IMG/VR virus record: IMGVR_UViG_3300025162_000040
Span: 19,588-83,587 of that record
From: a virus
Strand: one strand, 5' to 3'
Length of the DNA: 64,000 nucleotides
Below are positions 15,326 to 23,123 of the stretch, piece after piece. Position 1 is the first letter of the stretch, and every line of letters begins with the position of its first letter. Both the position numbers and the translations under genes were made by a program. Under the pieces are notes generated by a model. The model was not told the DNA's origin and did not search any database. It saw only the letters and a program-made list of their open reading frames with translations.

Positions 15326-15468
15326 AATCAATGGAATACACTGTGTGGCGACCCCACAAGAAGCATAAGACTAGTGTACAGTGCTCATGTCCTGTTAAGG
15401 TTCCTGCGGCAATTGAGCCGACGATGTGTGCCAGCTGTTTCAAGCTTTTGCCAAAGAAGAGAAAATGA
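15322..15468 (+). CDS. Small zinc-ribbon protein of 48 aa
   Basis: ATG overlaps the previous stop (ATGA). The 48-residue product has CSCP and CASC clusters (C21/C23 and C36/C39), a minimal zinc ribbon, and a basic end. It overlaps the next gene by 4 nt. Function unknown. Confidence 0.6.
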   Translation: MKSMEYTVWRPHKKHKTSVQCSCPVKVPAAIEPTMCASCFKLLPKKRK

Positions 15469-15824
15469 AAAGCATACTTATGGTTAGTGGATCGAGAGGG
15501 TATTGCTGTCCGGAACGCGTGCGCAGCATGGTTCGAAGGTTTTCTGATAAGGAGTGGATCTTGATTCATGGAGATTGTCCAGACTCTCCGGATGGGATTG
15601 CAGGTGAAGAGGCGGAGAGGCTAGGTATGGTGGTTGGCAAGTTTCCGTACGTTAGCTCTCTCGGCAGGGCGGGTGGCCATGTGAGAAACAGGGCAATGGT
15701 GGATATGGCCGACATGTGTCTATTTTTCTGGGACGGGGAGAGTTCTGGGACCGGAAAGACTATCGAGTATGCCAAGGCTTCTGGAAAGGATCATACTGTA
15801 TTTAGGACACAGGGGGTTGCTTGA
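15465..15824 (+). CDS. SLOG/YspA-like nucleotide-binding protein (DUF2493 type)
   Basis: The ATG at 15465 overlaps the previous stop; a start at 15426 lies inside that gene. The 119-residue product begins with the Rossmann-like strand ILMVSGSRGYCC, then a basic helix, WILIHGDCPDSPDGIAGEEA and AGGHVRNRAMVDMADMCLFF, which fits the SLOG superfamily as seen in YspA/DUF2493 proteins. These bind nucleotides or nucleotide-like ligands. In phage replication blocks their role is not established. Confidence 0.7.
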   Translation: MKSILMVSGSRGYCCPERVRSMVRRFSDKEWILIHGDCPDSPDGIAGEEAERLGMVVGKFPYVSSLGRAGGHVRNRAMVDMADMCLFFWDGESSGTGKTIEYAKASGKDHTVFRTQGVA

Positions 15825-16696
15825 TGTGGCAGGACACTCTTAAGAGGCAGTATAAGCACAAGGTCAATAGGGAGCAGATTATTTTAAAAGACTGCCCGTA
15901 CTGTGGTGGTACAAAGTACAACCTTGAGGTGCATTCAAGTAGGGGTGTGTTCCACTGTTGGGTCTGTGATGCTAAGGGAACGGTAAGGAAGTTTTTTAAG
16001 GATCAACACCTTGAGTTTGACGACAGTGACTGGAAGTCTAGTGAAGCAGTTGTTAGTGTAAGCAAGGAAGAACTTAGTCTTGACGGGTTTGTTCCGGTTG
16101 ACTATGAGAAAAATAAAGAGTACTTGGAGAGTCGTGGTCTTACAGCGAGTGACATAGGTACTTATAATCTTCTTACAGCCACTCAAGGGCGCTATAGGGG
16201 TAAGCTCATTATCCCTCTTTATGAGGGAGGTAAAGTAGTTTACTTTGTTTCTCGCCACATGTTTTTCGGAGGTAGATATTTGAACCCGGTCATAGATAAA
16301 AAGAAAATACTTCCGTACTTCTTGGGGAGTGTTAACAGACTGCGCTTATATATTGTTGAAGGAGCTTTTGACGCGATTTCAGTTCACAAACTTGGATTTA
16401 CGGTTACTCCGCTGCTTGGGTCTGGGATTTCTGACGAGCAGGTGGACAAGATTAAGACGATAGGGTTTAAAGAGGTTGTGGTTGCTCTGGACGGGGACAT
16501 CAAAGACAAAGCTATTGCGATGTATACGCGGTTAAAGGTGGCTGGTGTGCACACGAAGATAGTTTTTTTCCCTGGGAATGATGATCCTAACGAGCTTTAT
16601 CTGGCTGACAGAGACTACTTGAGGAAGATCCTGACAACTCCTACAGAAGTCAGTATTAAAGACAAGTTTGAGCTTGCCCTGTATGCTAGACGATGA
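15824..16696 (+). CDS. DNA primase, DnaG-like
   Basis: Makes RNA primers for lagging-strand synthesis. An N-terminal zinc-binding domain has Cys24, Cys27, Cys45 and Cys48 (CPYCGG, CWVC). A TOPRIM domain follows, with LYIVEGAFDA (Glu179) and the acidic motif ALDGDI (Asp223, Asp225). At 290 aa it is short and lacks a helicase domain, consistent with a separate DnaB-like partner. ATG 15824 is preferred to the TTG at 15821 because it overlaps the upstream TGA. Confidence 0.88.
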   Translation: MWQDTLKRQYKHKVNREQIILKDCPYCGGTKYNLEVHSSRGVFHCWVCDAKGTVRKFFKDQHLEFDDSDWKSSEAVVSVSKEELSLDGFVPVDYEKNKEYLESRGLTASDIGTYNLLTATQGRYRGKLIIPLYEGGKVVYFVSRHMFFGGRYLNPVIDKKKILPYFLGSVNRLRLYIVEGAFDAISVHKLGFTVTPLLGSGISDEQVDKIKTIGFKEVVVALDGDIKDKAIAMYTRLKVAGVHTKIVFFPGNDDPNELYLADRDYLRKILTTPTEVSIKDKFELALYARR

Positions 16697-16877
16697 TCTT
16701 TTAACAGCTGTGATATTCAAGCTGTCATCTGAGGACGACGTAAACAAGTTGGCTCATTTAAACAACATGATCATTCGCCGGATTCAGCTGCTGCAGGTAA
16801 TGCAGCGGTGTCCCCCGGCAGCACCGCAAGCTAAACAAGAGGAGCCACCAGTTGATAATCCTATTATGCCCAAGTAA
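16683..16877 (+). CDS. Small protein between primase and helicase
   Basis: ATG at 16683 (or a codon slightly earlier) gives about 64 aa: a helical N-terminus (LSSEDDVNKLAHLNNMII), then a Pro/Gln/Glu-rich tail (PPAAPQAKQEEPPVDNP). It overlaps the end of the primase and the start of the helicase. There is no clear ribosome binding site, so it is tentative. Confidence 0.45.
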   Translation: MLDDDLLTAVIFKLSSEDDVNKLAHLNNMIIRRIQLLQVMQRCPPAAPQAKQEEPPVDNPIMPK

Positions 16878-18294
16878 GTGTTTTGTTCAGGGAACCAGGG
16901 AAGAGCTTATGTGGATAAGGAGTGTGCTCACTTTTGACGTTCCAGGGGCTAAGTACTCGATGGCGTACAAGAGAGGCCAGTGGGACGGTAAGAAACGGAT
17001 GTTTGACATTAGGACGGGTGTGTTTCCGATAGGGCTGTTGTCCTATGTGCTAAGGTCCGGGAAGCTCCGTAAGATTGACGTTGTGGATAATAGGAAGTTT
17101 CCGAAGGTGGACCAGGGACGCCTTGAGCTCAACACAATTGACGTTAATGATCCTGATCGGCATTACCAGCTAAAGGCGATCGACGAGTGCATTGCTAACA
17201 AGAACTGCTTAATTGAGGCTGCCACAAACGCTGGGAAGACGGCCATTTTCTCAGGGTTGATAAAGAAGCTTGCTCCGGCGCCAACTCTCGTGTTAACACA
17301 CAGGTCGGAGCTGTTGAAGCAGACTGTGGAGTATATTGAAAGGTACACGGGACTTAAGTGCGGCTTCATTACGGCGAAAGACATTCTTATAAGACCAGTT
17401 ACTGTAGCTATGATTACAACTCTTGTTAATAGACTCGGAGCTGACCAGGAGGTTGATGACTATTTTAAAAGTCTCCAGTGCGTTATACAGGACGAGGTTC
17501 ACCATGCTCAGGCGGCGCAGTTCACTGCTGTACTTGAAGCATGCCCGGCGCCTTACCGCTGGGGCTTCAGTGGCACGGTGCCACCTGCCAACGAATACAA
17601 CGGAGTTTTGGTGAGGCAGTTTTTGGGAGACGTGGTCTACAAGATCTCAAACGACGAGTTGATAGCGCTTGACGTGTCAGCGAAGCCCAAGATCTTCATG
17701 TATGAGATGGACGTCTCAAGCCAGGTTCGCGGCGTTATCGGAATGGCCAAGGCGGAGCTCGAGGCCAAAGACGAGCTCTATTCTGGCCAGCAGCTCATGA
17801 AGAAGGTATACGAGATGGTAGTCAAGCTCGGCATCGTGCAGAACAGCGAGCGCAACGGAAAGGCCGTCGAGATCATCAAGAACAACCCAGGTAAGTCAAC
17901 TTTGATCGTGGTGGACTACCTTGAGCATGGGGAGATTGTTGAGCAGCTACTAAGTAATAACGGGATAAGTTCTGTGTTCATATCAGGAAAAGCTGCCCAC
18001 AGGGCTCAGGCGTTGTCTGACTTCAAGGCCGGTAAACTACAGATACTTATTAGTACAAACATCATTGACGAGGGAATTGACATCAGCCGGATTGAAGTGT
18101 TAATCCTTCTTGCTGGTAAGAAGTCGCGCCGGCAGTTGCTTCAGAGGATAGGTAGGAGTCTTCGCCGTAAGGAGGGAGAAAATGTTGTGTCGGTGTACGA
18201 TTTTTGCGACCACGGTAATAAATACTTACTTAAGCATTCGAAAGAAAGAATGTCTATATACAAGCAAGAGCAGTTTGAAGTAGAGTTTTGCTAG
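16852..18294 (+). CDS. SF2 DNA helicase, UvsW-like
   Basis: 480 aa. Motif I is AATNAGKT (123-130), motif II DEVHH (214-218), motif III SGTVPPA, and motif VI QRIGRSLRR near the C-terminus, with STNIIDEGIDI as motif V. The N-terminal ~100 residues (DVPGAKYSMAYKRGQWDGKK) resemble the UvsW substrate-recognition domain. T4 UvsW unwinds branched DNA and R-loops and controls the switch in replication mode. The TTG start at 16852 is supported by AAGAGGAG 9 nt upstream. Confidence 0.85.
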   Translation: MIILLCPSKCFVQGTREELMWIRSVLTFDVPGAKYSMAYKRGQWDGKKRMFDIRTGVFPIGLLSYVLRSGKLRKIDVVDNRKFPKVDQGRLELNTIDVNDPDRHYQLKAIDECIANKNCLIEAATNAGKTAIFSGLIKKLAPAPTLVLTHRSELLKQTVEYIERYTGLKCGFITAKDILIRPVTVAMITTLVNRLGADQEVDDYFKSLQCVIQDEVHHAQAAQFTAVLEACPAPYRWGFSGTVPPANEYNGVLVRQFLGDVVYKISNDELIALDVSAKPKIFMYEMDVSSQVRGVIGMAKAELEAKDELYSGQQLMKKVYEMVVKLGIVQNSERNGKAVEIIKNNPGKSTLIVVDYLEHGEIVEQLLSNNGISSVFISGKAAHRAQALSDFKAGKLQILISTNIIDEGIDISRIEVLILLAGKKSRRQLLQRIGRSLRRKEGENVVSVYDFCDHGNKYLLKHSKERMSIYKQEQFEVEFC

Positions 18295-18330
18295 TTATTG
18301 CTAGTTTATTATACGTGTAAAATAGTTCAA

Positions 18331-18368
18331 AAAATATCATAATTTTTTCCGAAAACAGCCGTAATATA
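18331..18368 (+). promoter_or_regulatory. Phage-type promoter copy 2
   Basis: Same two blocks as at 11135: the A/T-rich 18-mer at 18331-18348 and AAACAGCCGTAATATA at 18353-18368, separated by 4 different nt (CCGA). Only 15 nt separate it from the ATG at 18384, so the leader is very short, but the GAGGTGAT ribosome binding site remains. Confidence 0.7.
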
Positions 18369-18383
18369 GAGTGAGGTGATGAT

Positions 18384-18671
18384 ATGGGCTATTACATTCA
18401 GACTCCAGGGCATAACACGGGTAAGGCGCAGAGGATATGCGAAGAGCATCAAGAAGCGTTTATTATCCCGCGACCGACTGTGTTTGCTAAGGTTCCTGAT
18501 AACATGGGTCTTGTTTGTGTGATCGATAACGGTCTTTTTGACGCTGCCGGATACTGCTATAACTTAAGGGAGTTTTTGGAGTTCAGCAACCCAGATGATA
18601 CGCGCCCAAAGACGTGGTTGCTCATGGATAAAAAGAAAGCGGAGAAGCTCAGCGGGTATACGCTTAAATGA
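18384..18671 (+). CDS. Conserved phage hypothetical protein of 95 aa
   Basis: First gene after promoter copy 2. The sequence (MGYYIQTPGHNTGKAQRICE, then a helical part and FLEFSNPDDTRPKTWLLM) resembles a small uncharacterised family common in phages and sometimes in bacteria. No catalytic motif. The strong GAGGTGAT ribosome binding site supports the start. Confidence 0.7.
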   Translation: MGYYIQTPGHNTGKAQRICEEHQEAFIIPRPTVFAKVPDNMGLVCVIDNGLFDAAGYCYNLREFLEFSNPDDTRPKTWLLMDKKKAEKLSGYTLK

Positions 18672-18814
18672 CAGGGTGCAGGCGTCACAAGCTATTTATA
18701 GTTGGCCACAGTAATGACGCATACTATGTTTGTTATATGTGTAATAAGAGGTTTTACAAAGATTCTCCTGTATACAAGAGACGTATCAGAAAGTTAAGGA
18801 GCGGTTCCAAGTGA
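18668..18814 (+). CDS. Small basic protein of 48 aa with possible zinc site
   Basis: ATG overlaps the previous stop (ATGA). It carries Cys4, Cys22 and Cys25 (CYMC) with His7 and His14, a possible single zinc site, and ends in a strongly basic helix (YKRRIRKLRSGSK). It overlaps the next gene by 4 nt. Confidence 0.55.
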   Translation: MTGCRRHKLFIVGHSNDAYYVCYMCNKRFYKDSPVYKRRIRKLRSGSK

Positions 18815-19026
18815 AGATGAAATACTGTCCGGTAAAAACATGTAAGCAGCACGGATTTGCGTGGTCCGGCGATAAGTTTTGTAACACGTGTGGAGCAGTT
18901 TTGTCGTCTAGGGAGTCTAACAAGTGCCCTGACTGTAACGCGGATCACTTTGAGCACCACAAGTTTTGTCCTAAGTGCGGGTACTCGTTTACTCCAGGAG
19001 TGTTATGCAGTCCAAATCAAAAATAG
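18811..19026 (+). CDS. Double zinc-ribbon protein
   Basis: GTG start overlapping the previous stop (GTGA). The 71-residue product has CNTCGAVL and CPDCNADH then CPKCGYSF, i.e. two or three CxxC knuckles. This is the double zinc-ribbon layout found in many regulatory and scaffolding proteins. Function unknown. Confidence 0.65.
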   Translation: MKMKYCPVKTCKQHGFAWSGDKFCNTCGAVLSSRESNKCPDCNADHFEHHKFCPKCGYSFTPGVLCSPNQK

Positions 19027-19565
19027 TGGCATTGATTGGGGCGCCAGCGTCCGGTAAGACTACACTGGCCCTCAACCTTGCCACACAGTTGAAGGTCAGG
19101 AACAAGAACGCGAAGTACATCCTGGAGTATCCGAGGGACTACATCGAGAAGTATGGGCACCCTGAGCACATATCGGAGCAGATGCTAATATTCTTAACGT
19201 GGAACAGGCTTCTAGAAAACGCCATCAGCACACAGTATGACTACATCGTATGTGACAGCCCTGTGTTCGTATCATACGTTTATGGAGTGTTTAAGGCGGA
19301 TATGAAGTCCCCTAAGGACCGCATGTGGGTTAGGGAGCTCTTAGACATGACTTTGGAGTCCGCACAGACGTATGACAAGGTATTTTACATCAAGCCGGGT
19401 AAAAAGTTTCCGATCAAGGATAACCTTAGGCACTCCAATTACGAGATTCAGAAGAGGATTGACGAGAGCATACGCGGCTTCCTGCGCTTATACAAGATTC
19501 CGTACGAGGAAGTGGTCAACACGGACTTGAAAAAGTCCACAGATTACATACTTGAAAGGATCTAG
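19005..19565 (+). CDS. P-loop ATPase/kinase-like protein (AAA_28/NadR type)
   Basis: The ATG at 19005 has CCAGGAG upstream; an earlier one lies in the zinc-ribbon gene. The 186-aa product begins with IVALIGAPASGKTTLAL (Walker A GAPASGKT), then YILEYPRDYIEKYGHPEHIS, the strand YDYIVCDSPVFVSYVY (Walker B-like) and a helical C-terminus. The pattern fits AAA_28 proteins related to the NadR kinase domain, which phosphorylate small molecules such as nicotinamide riboside. The substrate is not certain. Confidence 0.75.
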   Translation: MQSKSKIVALIGAPASGKTTLALNLATQLKVRNKNAKYILEYPRDYIEKYGHPEHISEQMLIFLTWNRLLENAISTQYDYIVCDSPVFVSYVYGVFKADMKSPKDRMWVRELLDMTLESAQTYDKVFYIKPGKKFPIKDNLRHSNYEIQKRIDESIRGFLRLYKIPYEEVVNTDLKKSTDYILERI

Positions 19566-19566
19566 C

Positions 19567-20115
19567 ATGTTTACACCGCATATTGAGAAGATAACTAAGG
19601 TGCAGTGGAACGGAGAGGGCCAGGTAGACTTTGAGTTTGACAGGTGTAGCTGGAGTGGGGCTAAGCGCAAGGACTTTTGGCATCCGGAGAAGGATTGGGA
19701 GAAGATTATAGTTCCAGGGGCATTCATCAGGACCTGGACTGTCCAGGGGAGTACTGTAATCGGGTTTGAGGTGTTCACAGACGACACATTTGAGCATGTG
19801 TGGTGTATTGCTAATGACTTTCAGACAAAGGACGAGCGTATGGCCGGTGACAAGGCGTACAATGATTTTATTACAAACGAGGGTAATAAGATCGCGTTAC
19901 TGATCGACAACGGTAGGTCACTAAAGAAAATTGACTCACTTATTGATGACGGTCATAGTGGTAACACGTACGCGTGTGCACTTGCTCTTGGGATAGCAAA
20001 GGCTAAGAACAGGAAGAACGCGGAGAAGATCAGGAAGGCACATAACAAGATCTGGGGAGTTAAAGAGTCAAAGGGTGTGGTTAATCCGGCCGTGTTGACA
20101 TTGACAGCAAAATAA
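19567..20115 (+). CDS. Hypothetical protein of 182 aa
   Basis: Begins MFTPHIEKITKVQWNGEG, two nt after the previous stop. The middle (FWHPEKDWEKIIVPGAFIRT, GFEVFTDDTFEHVWCIAND) looks like a beta-rich fold and the C-terminal third is helical and basic. I do not recognise the family. It is the last gene before the RNA array. Confidence 0.65.
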   Translation: MFTPHIEKITKVQWNGEGQVDFEFDRCSWSGAKRKDFWHPEKDWEKIIVPGAFIRTWTVQGSTVIGFEVFTDDTFEHVWCIANDFQTKDERMAGDKAYNDFITNEGNKIALLIDNGRSLKKIDSLIDDGHSGNTYACALALGIAKAKNRKNAEKIRKAHNKIWGVKESKGVVNPAVLTLTAK

Positions 20116-20122
20116 CAAGTTT

Positions 20123-20177
20123 GGGGCATAGGGAGTTCCTATACACTTTACTATGACAAAGAGATACTCCCCGCCCC
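20123..20177 (+). ncRNA. RNA array unit 1
   Basis: Outer stem GGGGC (20123-20127) with GCCCC (20173-20177); ATA; inner stem GGGAGT (20131-20136) with ACTCCC (20166-20171); TCCTA (20137-20141); the apical part can form a short CTTT/AAAG hairpin; unpaired C at 20172. Confidence 0.8.
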
Positions 20178-20186
20178 AGCAGTATT

Positions 20187-20261
20187 GCGGCAAAGGCTGT
20201 TCCTAACATATCAGACGAGGCCCTTAGGGGCCTCGATACATAGCGAACTACAGCCCGCTGC
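20187..20261 (+). ncRNA. RNA array unit 2
   Basis: Outer stem GCGGC (20187-20191) with GCTGC (20257-20261), one G-U pair; AAA instead of ATA; inner stem GGCTGT (20195-20200) with ACAGCC (20250-20255); TCCTA (20201-20205); a long apical hairpin CGAGGCCC/GGGGCCTCG region; unpaired C at 20256. Confidence 0.8.
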
Positions 20262-20268
20262 ATAACTT

Positions 20269-20333
20269 CTGGCATAAGAGGTTCCTAATAAAAATGGGCG
20301 CACCCTTCGGGGTGCATAAATACCTCTCGCCAG
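20269..20333 (+). ncRNA. RNA array unit 3
   Basis: Outer stem CTGGC (20269-20273) with GCCAG (20329-20333); ATA; inner stem AGAGGT (20277-20282) with ACCTCT (20322-20327); TCCTA (20283-20287); apical hairpin GCACCC (20300-20305) with GGGTGC (20310-20315) closed by a TTCG tetraloop; unpaired C at 20328. Confidence 0.85.
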
Positions 20334-20340
20334 TAACACA

Positions 20341-20392
20341 GAGGCATAAACGGTTCCTACAAACTTCTATCTGAGAAAATACCGTTCGCCTC
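20341..20392 (+). ncRNA. RNA array unit 4
   Basis: Outer stem GAGGC (20341-20345) with GCCTC (20388-20392); ATA; inner stem AACGGT (20349-20354) with ACCGTT (20381-20386); TCCTA (20355-20359); small apical hairpin TTCT/AGAA; unpaired C at 20387. Confidence 0.8.
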
Positions 20393-20413
20393 GTCACTAA
20401 CAGGAGAAACACA

Positions 20414-22369
20414 ATGAAAGCATCGATCCGGTTGTTCAAAGCAGTTCCAGTTTCCGACAGCAGGTTAGCAAGCGCCGTCAGTAAAGAGATTATGACAGCT
20501 ACAGTACGGCAGGGTTTTATCTTTTCTCCAGTTGTCGCCGGTAACTACACTGAAAAGGAGCTCTTGAAATTGGTCGATGTGGTGTCACGAGAAGTAGGTC
20601 TCTCTGGTGACAAGATGAATGCGTCTTTTCATAAGTCGTGGTCTAAGGTCCGTGACGCGAGCCTTGAGCAGCTGTTTCTTGAGCAGGTTGTTCACTACAT
20701 AACTACTTACGGATTTGAGGCCATGGGTGTGTACAGCCAGGACTCTGTCTACATACCGGCGGAGAAGCTCACTATTCCTAAAGTCAAGCTAGACAAGGTC
20801 AGCCTGACTGTAATTAAGGGGTACACAAAGGCTGAGCTAAAAGAAAAGCTTACTACGTTTCTTGGGTCTGGTATCGCTCTTAGCGATGATACAAAGGTTG
20901 ACGTCATTGACCTCATTACGTTCATCGGGTTCAGCCAGGCGGAGATATTTGCAGTTAAGAATAAGGAAGTACGGGTCGCGCTCTATGACCTCACAAATGT
21001 GCTTCCTTCGGACCCGACCGAGTTTTTGCGGTACTTGGTCTACAAGTCCACTAATACGACTATGCTTATCAAGGACAGGATGACCATAGCTGACATCAAG
21101 ACAAAGGACAACCTTGCCGTATATGGGCTTCTGAAGAGGTACAAGGATAGCTATGGGCTTGAGAAGCTTGCTGAGATCTTTTATCGGTTTAAGCCACTCT
21201 TTCTGGCATTCAGGACTAAGCCTGGGCTCAAGATAATCATCAATAAGATCCGGAAGCTCGCTGTGAAGAATCACAAGCCTATGCCTGAGGATTACTTGAA
21301 CTCAGTAACGGCAAAGATTAAGTCCGGCACGGGGCTTAATACAAAGGTTATGGACGCTGAGCTGTCTAAGGCAAACATCTTCAGAAAAATACGCCTTGCG
21401 TATGCACTAAAGTACCGGACCACGGACGCGGAGTCTATCTTGTATAAGGTGCGCAATGGCAAGAGCTTCGCGACGAAGTTCGACTTTCAAGAGCAGGACG
21501 TGGCCGATGCAGCTTTGTCCAAGGTTGTCGACTCTATTGCTAACGACATCAAGCCACAGGTCGATGGAAAGAAGATTTACCTGCCTACTGGAGTTCAGTA
21601 CTCCCTTCCTACGACAGAGAAGCAGTTTACCGGGGACCTTCCATCCGGAACTTCCGTGTTTGTTCCTAAGGATATCATTGTAGGTGTTCACTGGGGTAAC
21701 GTAGGTAAAAACCGAGTTGATCTGGACTTGTCTTTAATTCGTTGCGACGGTGACAAGATGGGATGGGATGGCTATTACAGGTCAGGAGACAGCGACGTTT
21801 TGTTTTCCGGAGACGTTACTGACGCGCCAGGGCCTAATGGAGCGTCTGAGCTGTTTTATGTAAAGAACCAGAAGCAGGCGTCGTATATCGTGATGCTCAA
21901 CTACTTTAACTGTGACGGTGGGTGGGGTGAGACCGAGTCCGGCCTTGAAGTTCCGTTTACGATTATCGTCGCATCAGAGAAGACAAAGAGCATGGAAAGA
22001 AACCACGTGGTTAACCCGAATAATGTGGTATGCACCGCGAAGTCAAAGATCAAGGATAAGCAGAAGATGCTCGGTCTTTTGGTAACGTCTCCAGAAGGAA
22101 ACAAGTTCTATTTTGCCGAAGGGTACATAGGAAAGTCTATTACGGCGTACGGAGCGGATTACGTGCAGGATGCCAGGAAGTCCATGCTGCACTTCTACTC
22201 CAATATGATTAGCCTTAAAGACGTTCTCGTAAAGGCTGGCGCTGTGATTGTCACTACCCCAGGCGTCTCGTTAGAAGACGGGAAGCAGGTTAAAAATGGT
22301 CATTGTGACATAGACCTTTCGTACGAGAACATCGCCAAGGATAGTATAGTCAAGATTTTAGTAAAATAG
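20414..22369 (+). CDS. 651-aa protein: helical N-terminus and TerD-like C-terminus
   Basis: Residues 1 to about 380 are helical, with basic stretches such as KPGLKIIINKIRKLAVKNHK and RKIRLAYALKYRTTDAESIL. The C-terminal part (about 410-620) reads as beta-rich: VGVHWGNVGKNRVDLDLSLI, then YRSGDSDVLFSGDVTDAPGP, and YIVMLNYFNCDGGW. The DLDLS start and the GD...G...E pattern recall TerD-type Ca-binding folds, but the match is by eye only. Helical N-terminus with basic patches, and direct linkage to a four-unit RNA array, make an RNA-binding role possible. No named family is certain. The AGGAG ribosome binding site is clear. Confidence 0.7.
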   Translation: MKASIRLFKAVPVSDSRLASAVSKEIMTATVRQGFIFSPVVAGNYTEKELLKLVDVVSREVGLSGDKMNASFHKSWSKVRDASLEQLFLEQVVHYITTYGFEAMGVYSQDSVYIPAEKLTIPKVKLDKVSLTVIKGYTKAELKEKLTTFLGSGIALSDDTKVDVIDLITFIGFSQAEIFAVKNKEVRVALYDLTNVLPSDPTEFLRYLVYKSTNTTMLIKDRMTIADIKTKDNLAVYGLLKRYKDSYGLEKLAEIFYRFKPLFLAFRTKPGLKIIINKIRKLAVKNHKPMPEDYLNSVTAKIKSGTGLNTKVMDAELSKANIFRKIRLAYALKYRTTDAESILYKVRNGKSFATKFDFQEQDVADAALSKVVDSIANDIKPQVDGKKIYLPTGVQYSLPTTEKQFTGDLPSGTSVFVPKDIIVGVHWGNVGKNRVDLDLSLIRCDGDKMGWDGYYRSGDSDVLFSGDVTDAPGPNGASELFYVKNQKQASYIVMLNYFNCDGGWGETESGLEVPFTIIVASEKTKSMERNHVVNPNNVVCTAKSKIKDKQKMLGLLVTSPEGNKFYFAEGYIGKSITAYGADYVQDARKSMLHFYSNMISLKDVLVKAGAVIVTTPGVSLEDGKQVKNGHCDIDLSYENIAKDSIVKILVK

Positions 22370-22399
22370 ATGCGTGGATAAATCAACCGGAGGTGTTGC

Positions 22400-22549
22400 G
22401 TGCGTCAGGTGACAGAGTGGTGTGAGAACAAGAGAGAGCTTCAGTTTGCTTTTGATCAGATCGAGAAGTACGAGCCCGGTGTTGCTGTGTTTAAGCGGCG
22501 CGTAGAAGAGGATGTAGAGCAGTTTTGCGTCTGTAAGGCAACGAAGTGA
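22400..22549 (+). CDS. Small protein of 49 aa
   Basis: GTG start 6 nt after CCGGAGG. A helical, charged product (EWCENKRELQFAFDQIEK) ending CVCKATK. It overlaps the next GTG start by 4 nt. Function unknown. Confidence 0.55.
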   Translation: MRQVTEWCENKRELQFAFDQIEKYEPGVAVFKRRVEEDVEQFCVCKATK

Positions 22550-22776
22550 GTGAACGAAAGCCGTATTCATGCTGCGGCGGAGATCCTACGTGTTGGCTAA
22601 ACAAGACAGAGCGGTTTATAGACAGCTTGTTTGCTCTGTACAGCACGGATCCTGAGGCGGCTAAGGACAGTCTGTTTTCGTACATGGAGTCAGTAGAGAT
22701 GGACCGGGATTGGGCCCGGGCAAAACTAAAAGAAGCTATAAATAATATAATACCAAAGAAGGAGGATCGCACGTGA
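22546..22776 (+). CDS. Small protein with N-terminal cysteine cluster
   Basis: GTG start overlapping the previous stop. 76 aa; YSCCGGDPTCWLN near the start could bind zinc, and the remainder is helical (FIDSLFALYSTDPEAAKDSL). No family recognised. It overlaps the next gene by 4 nt. Confidence 0.6.
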   Translation: MSERKPYSCCGGDPTCWLNKTERFIDSLFALYSTDPEAAKDSLFSYMESVEMDRDWARAKLKEAINNIIPKKEDRT

Positions 22777-23123
22777 GCGTACGGGAAAAGCTAAAAAATA
22801 TATTTAGTAAGCCGATATTGAGCACCATTGGGTTGGTTGGGCTTATCTTTTTTGATGTGTGCCTGATTGCCATCTGTTTCATTTGCCATCAGTATTGGTG
22901 GGCGTTCTTTTGGATTGGGATCACGGCTCTTGTGGGAATGTTTGAAGGATTGTCTTATTGTGTCACTGGACATACCATTAGTCAATGGTGGTGGATTTGG
23001 TCTGAGTCAAGTCCTCAGATGATGTGGTGGAGTCTTGCCGCGGCGTTCTGTTTCTACGCGGCTATGACCTGCCTTCTTCTTCATCTTATTTCACCCATTT
23101 TGGCCAAGCTAGCAGGTAACTAG
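22773..23123 (+). CDS. Integral membrane protein
   Basis: GTG start after AAGGAGGAT. 116 aa with three hydrophobic segments: about 17-38, 43-62 and 85-112. It has many Trp residues (QWWWIWSESSPQMMWWSLAA). It sits just before the polymerase, overlapping its start by 1 nt. Function unknown. Confidence 0.7.
   Translation: MSVREKLKNIFSKPILSTIGLVGLIFFDVCLIAICFICHQYWWAFFWIGITALVGMFEGLSYCVTGHTISQWWWIWSESSPQMMWWSLAAAFCFYAAMTCLLLHLISPILAKLAGN

Larger units (their letters stand above)
20116..20413 (+). promoter_or_regulatory. Gene-free leader holding four tandem structured RNA units
   Basis: About 300 nt without an ORF between the 182-aa gene and the 651-aa gene. It carries four units of one fold: an outer stem ending in GGC on the 5' side, then ATA or AAA, a 6-bp inner stem whose 5' strand ends in GT, then invariant TCCTA, a variable hairpin, a T, the 3' strand of the inner stem starting AC, one unpaired C, and the outer stem's 3' strand starting GC. 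Inner-stem sequences differ in all four units while the pairing is kept (GGGAGT/ACTCCC, GGCTGT/ACAGCC, AGAGGT/ACCTCT, AACGGT/ACCGTT). The last unit ends 22 nt before the next ATG, which has an AGGAG site outside it. Confidence 0.85.

Noticed and set aside
20269-20333. preQ1-I riboswitch (AGAGGTTCCTA resembles its stem start)
   Set aside because: The A-rich tail and the C-rich loop of preQ1-I are missing, and the other units do not share the resemblance.
20123-20392. CRISPR array
   Set aside because: Units are not sequence repeats with unique spacers; only short loop bases are fixed while the stems differ and remain complementary.
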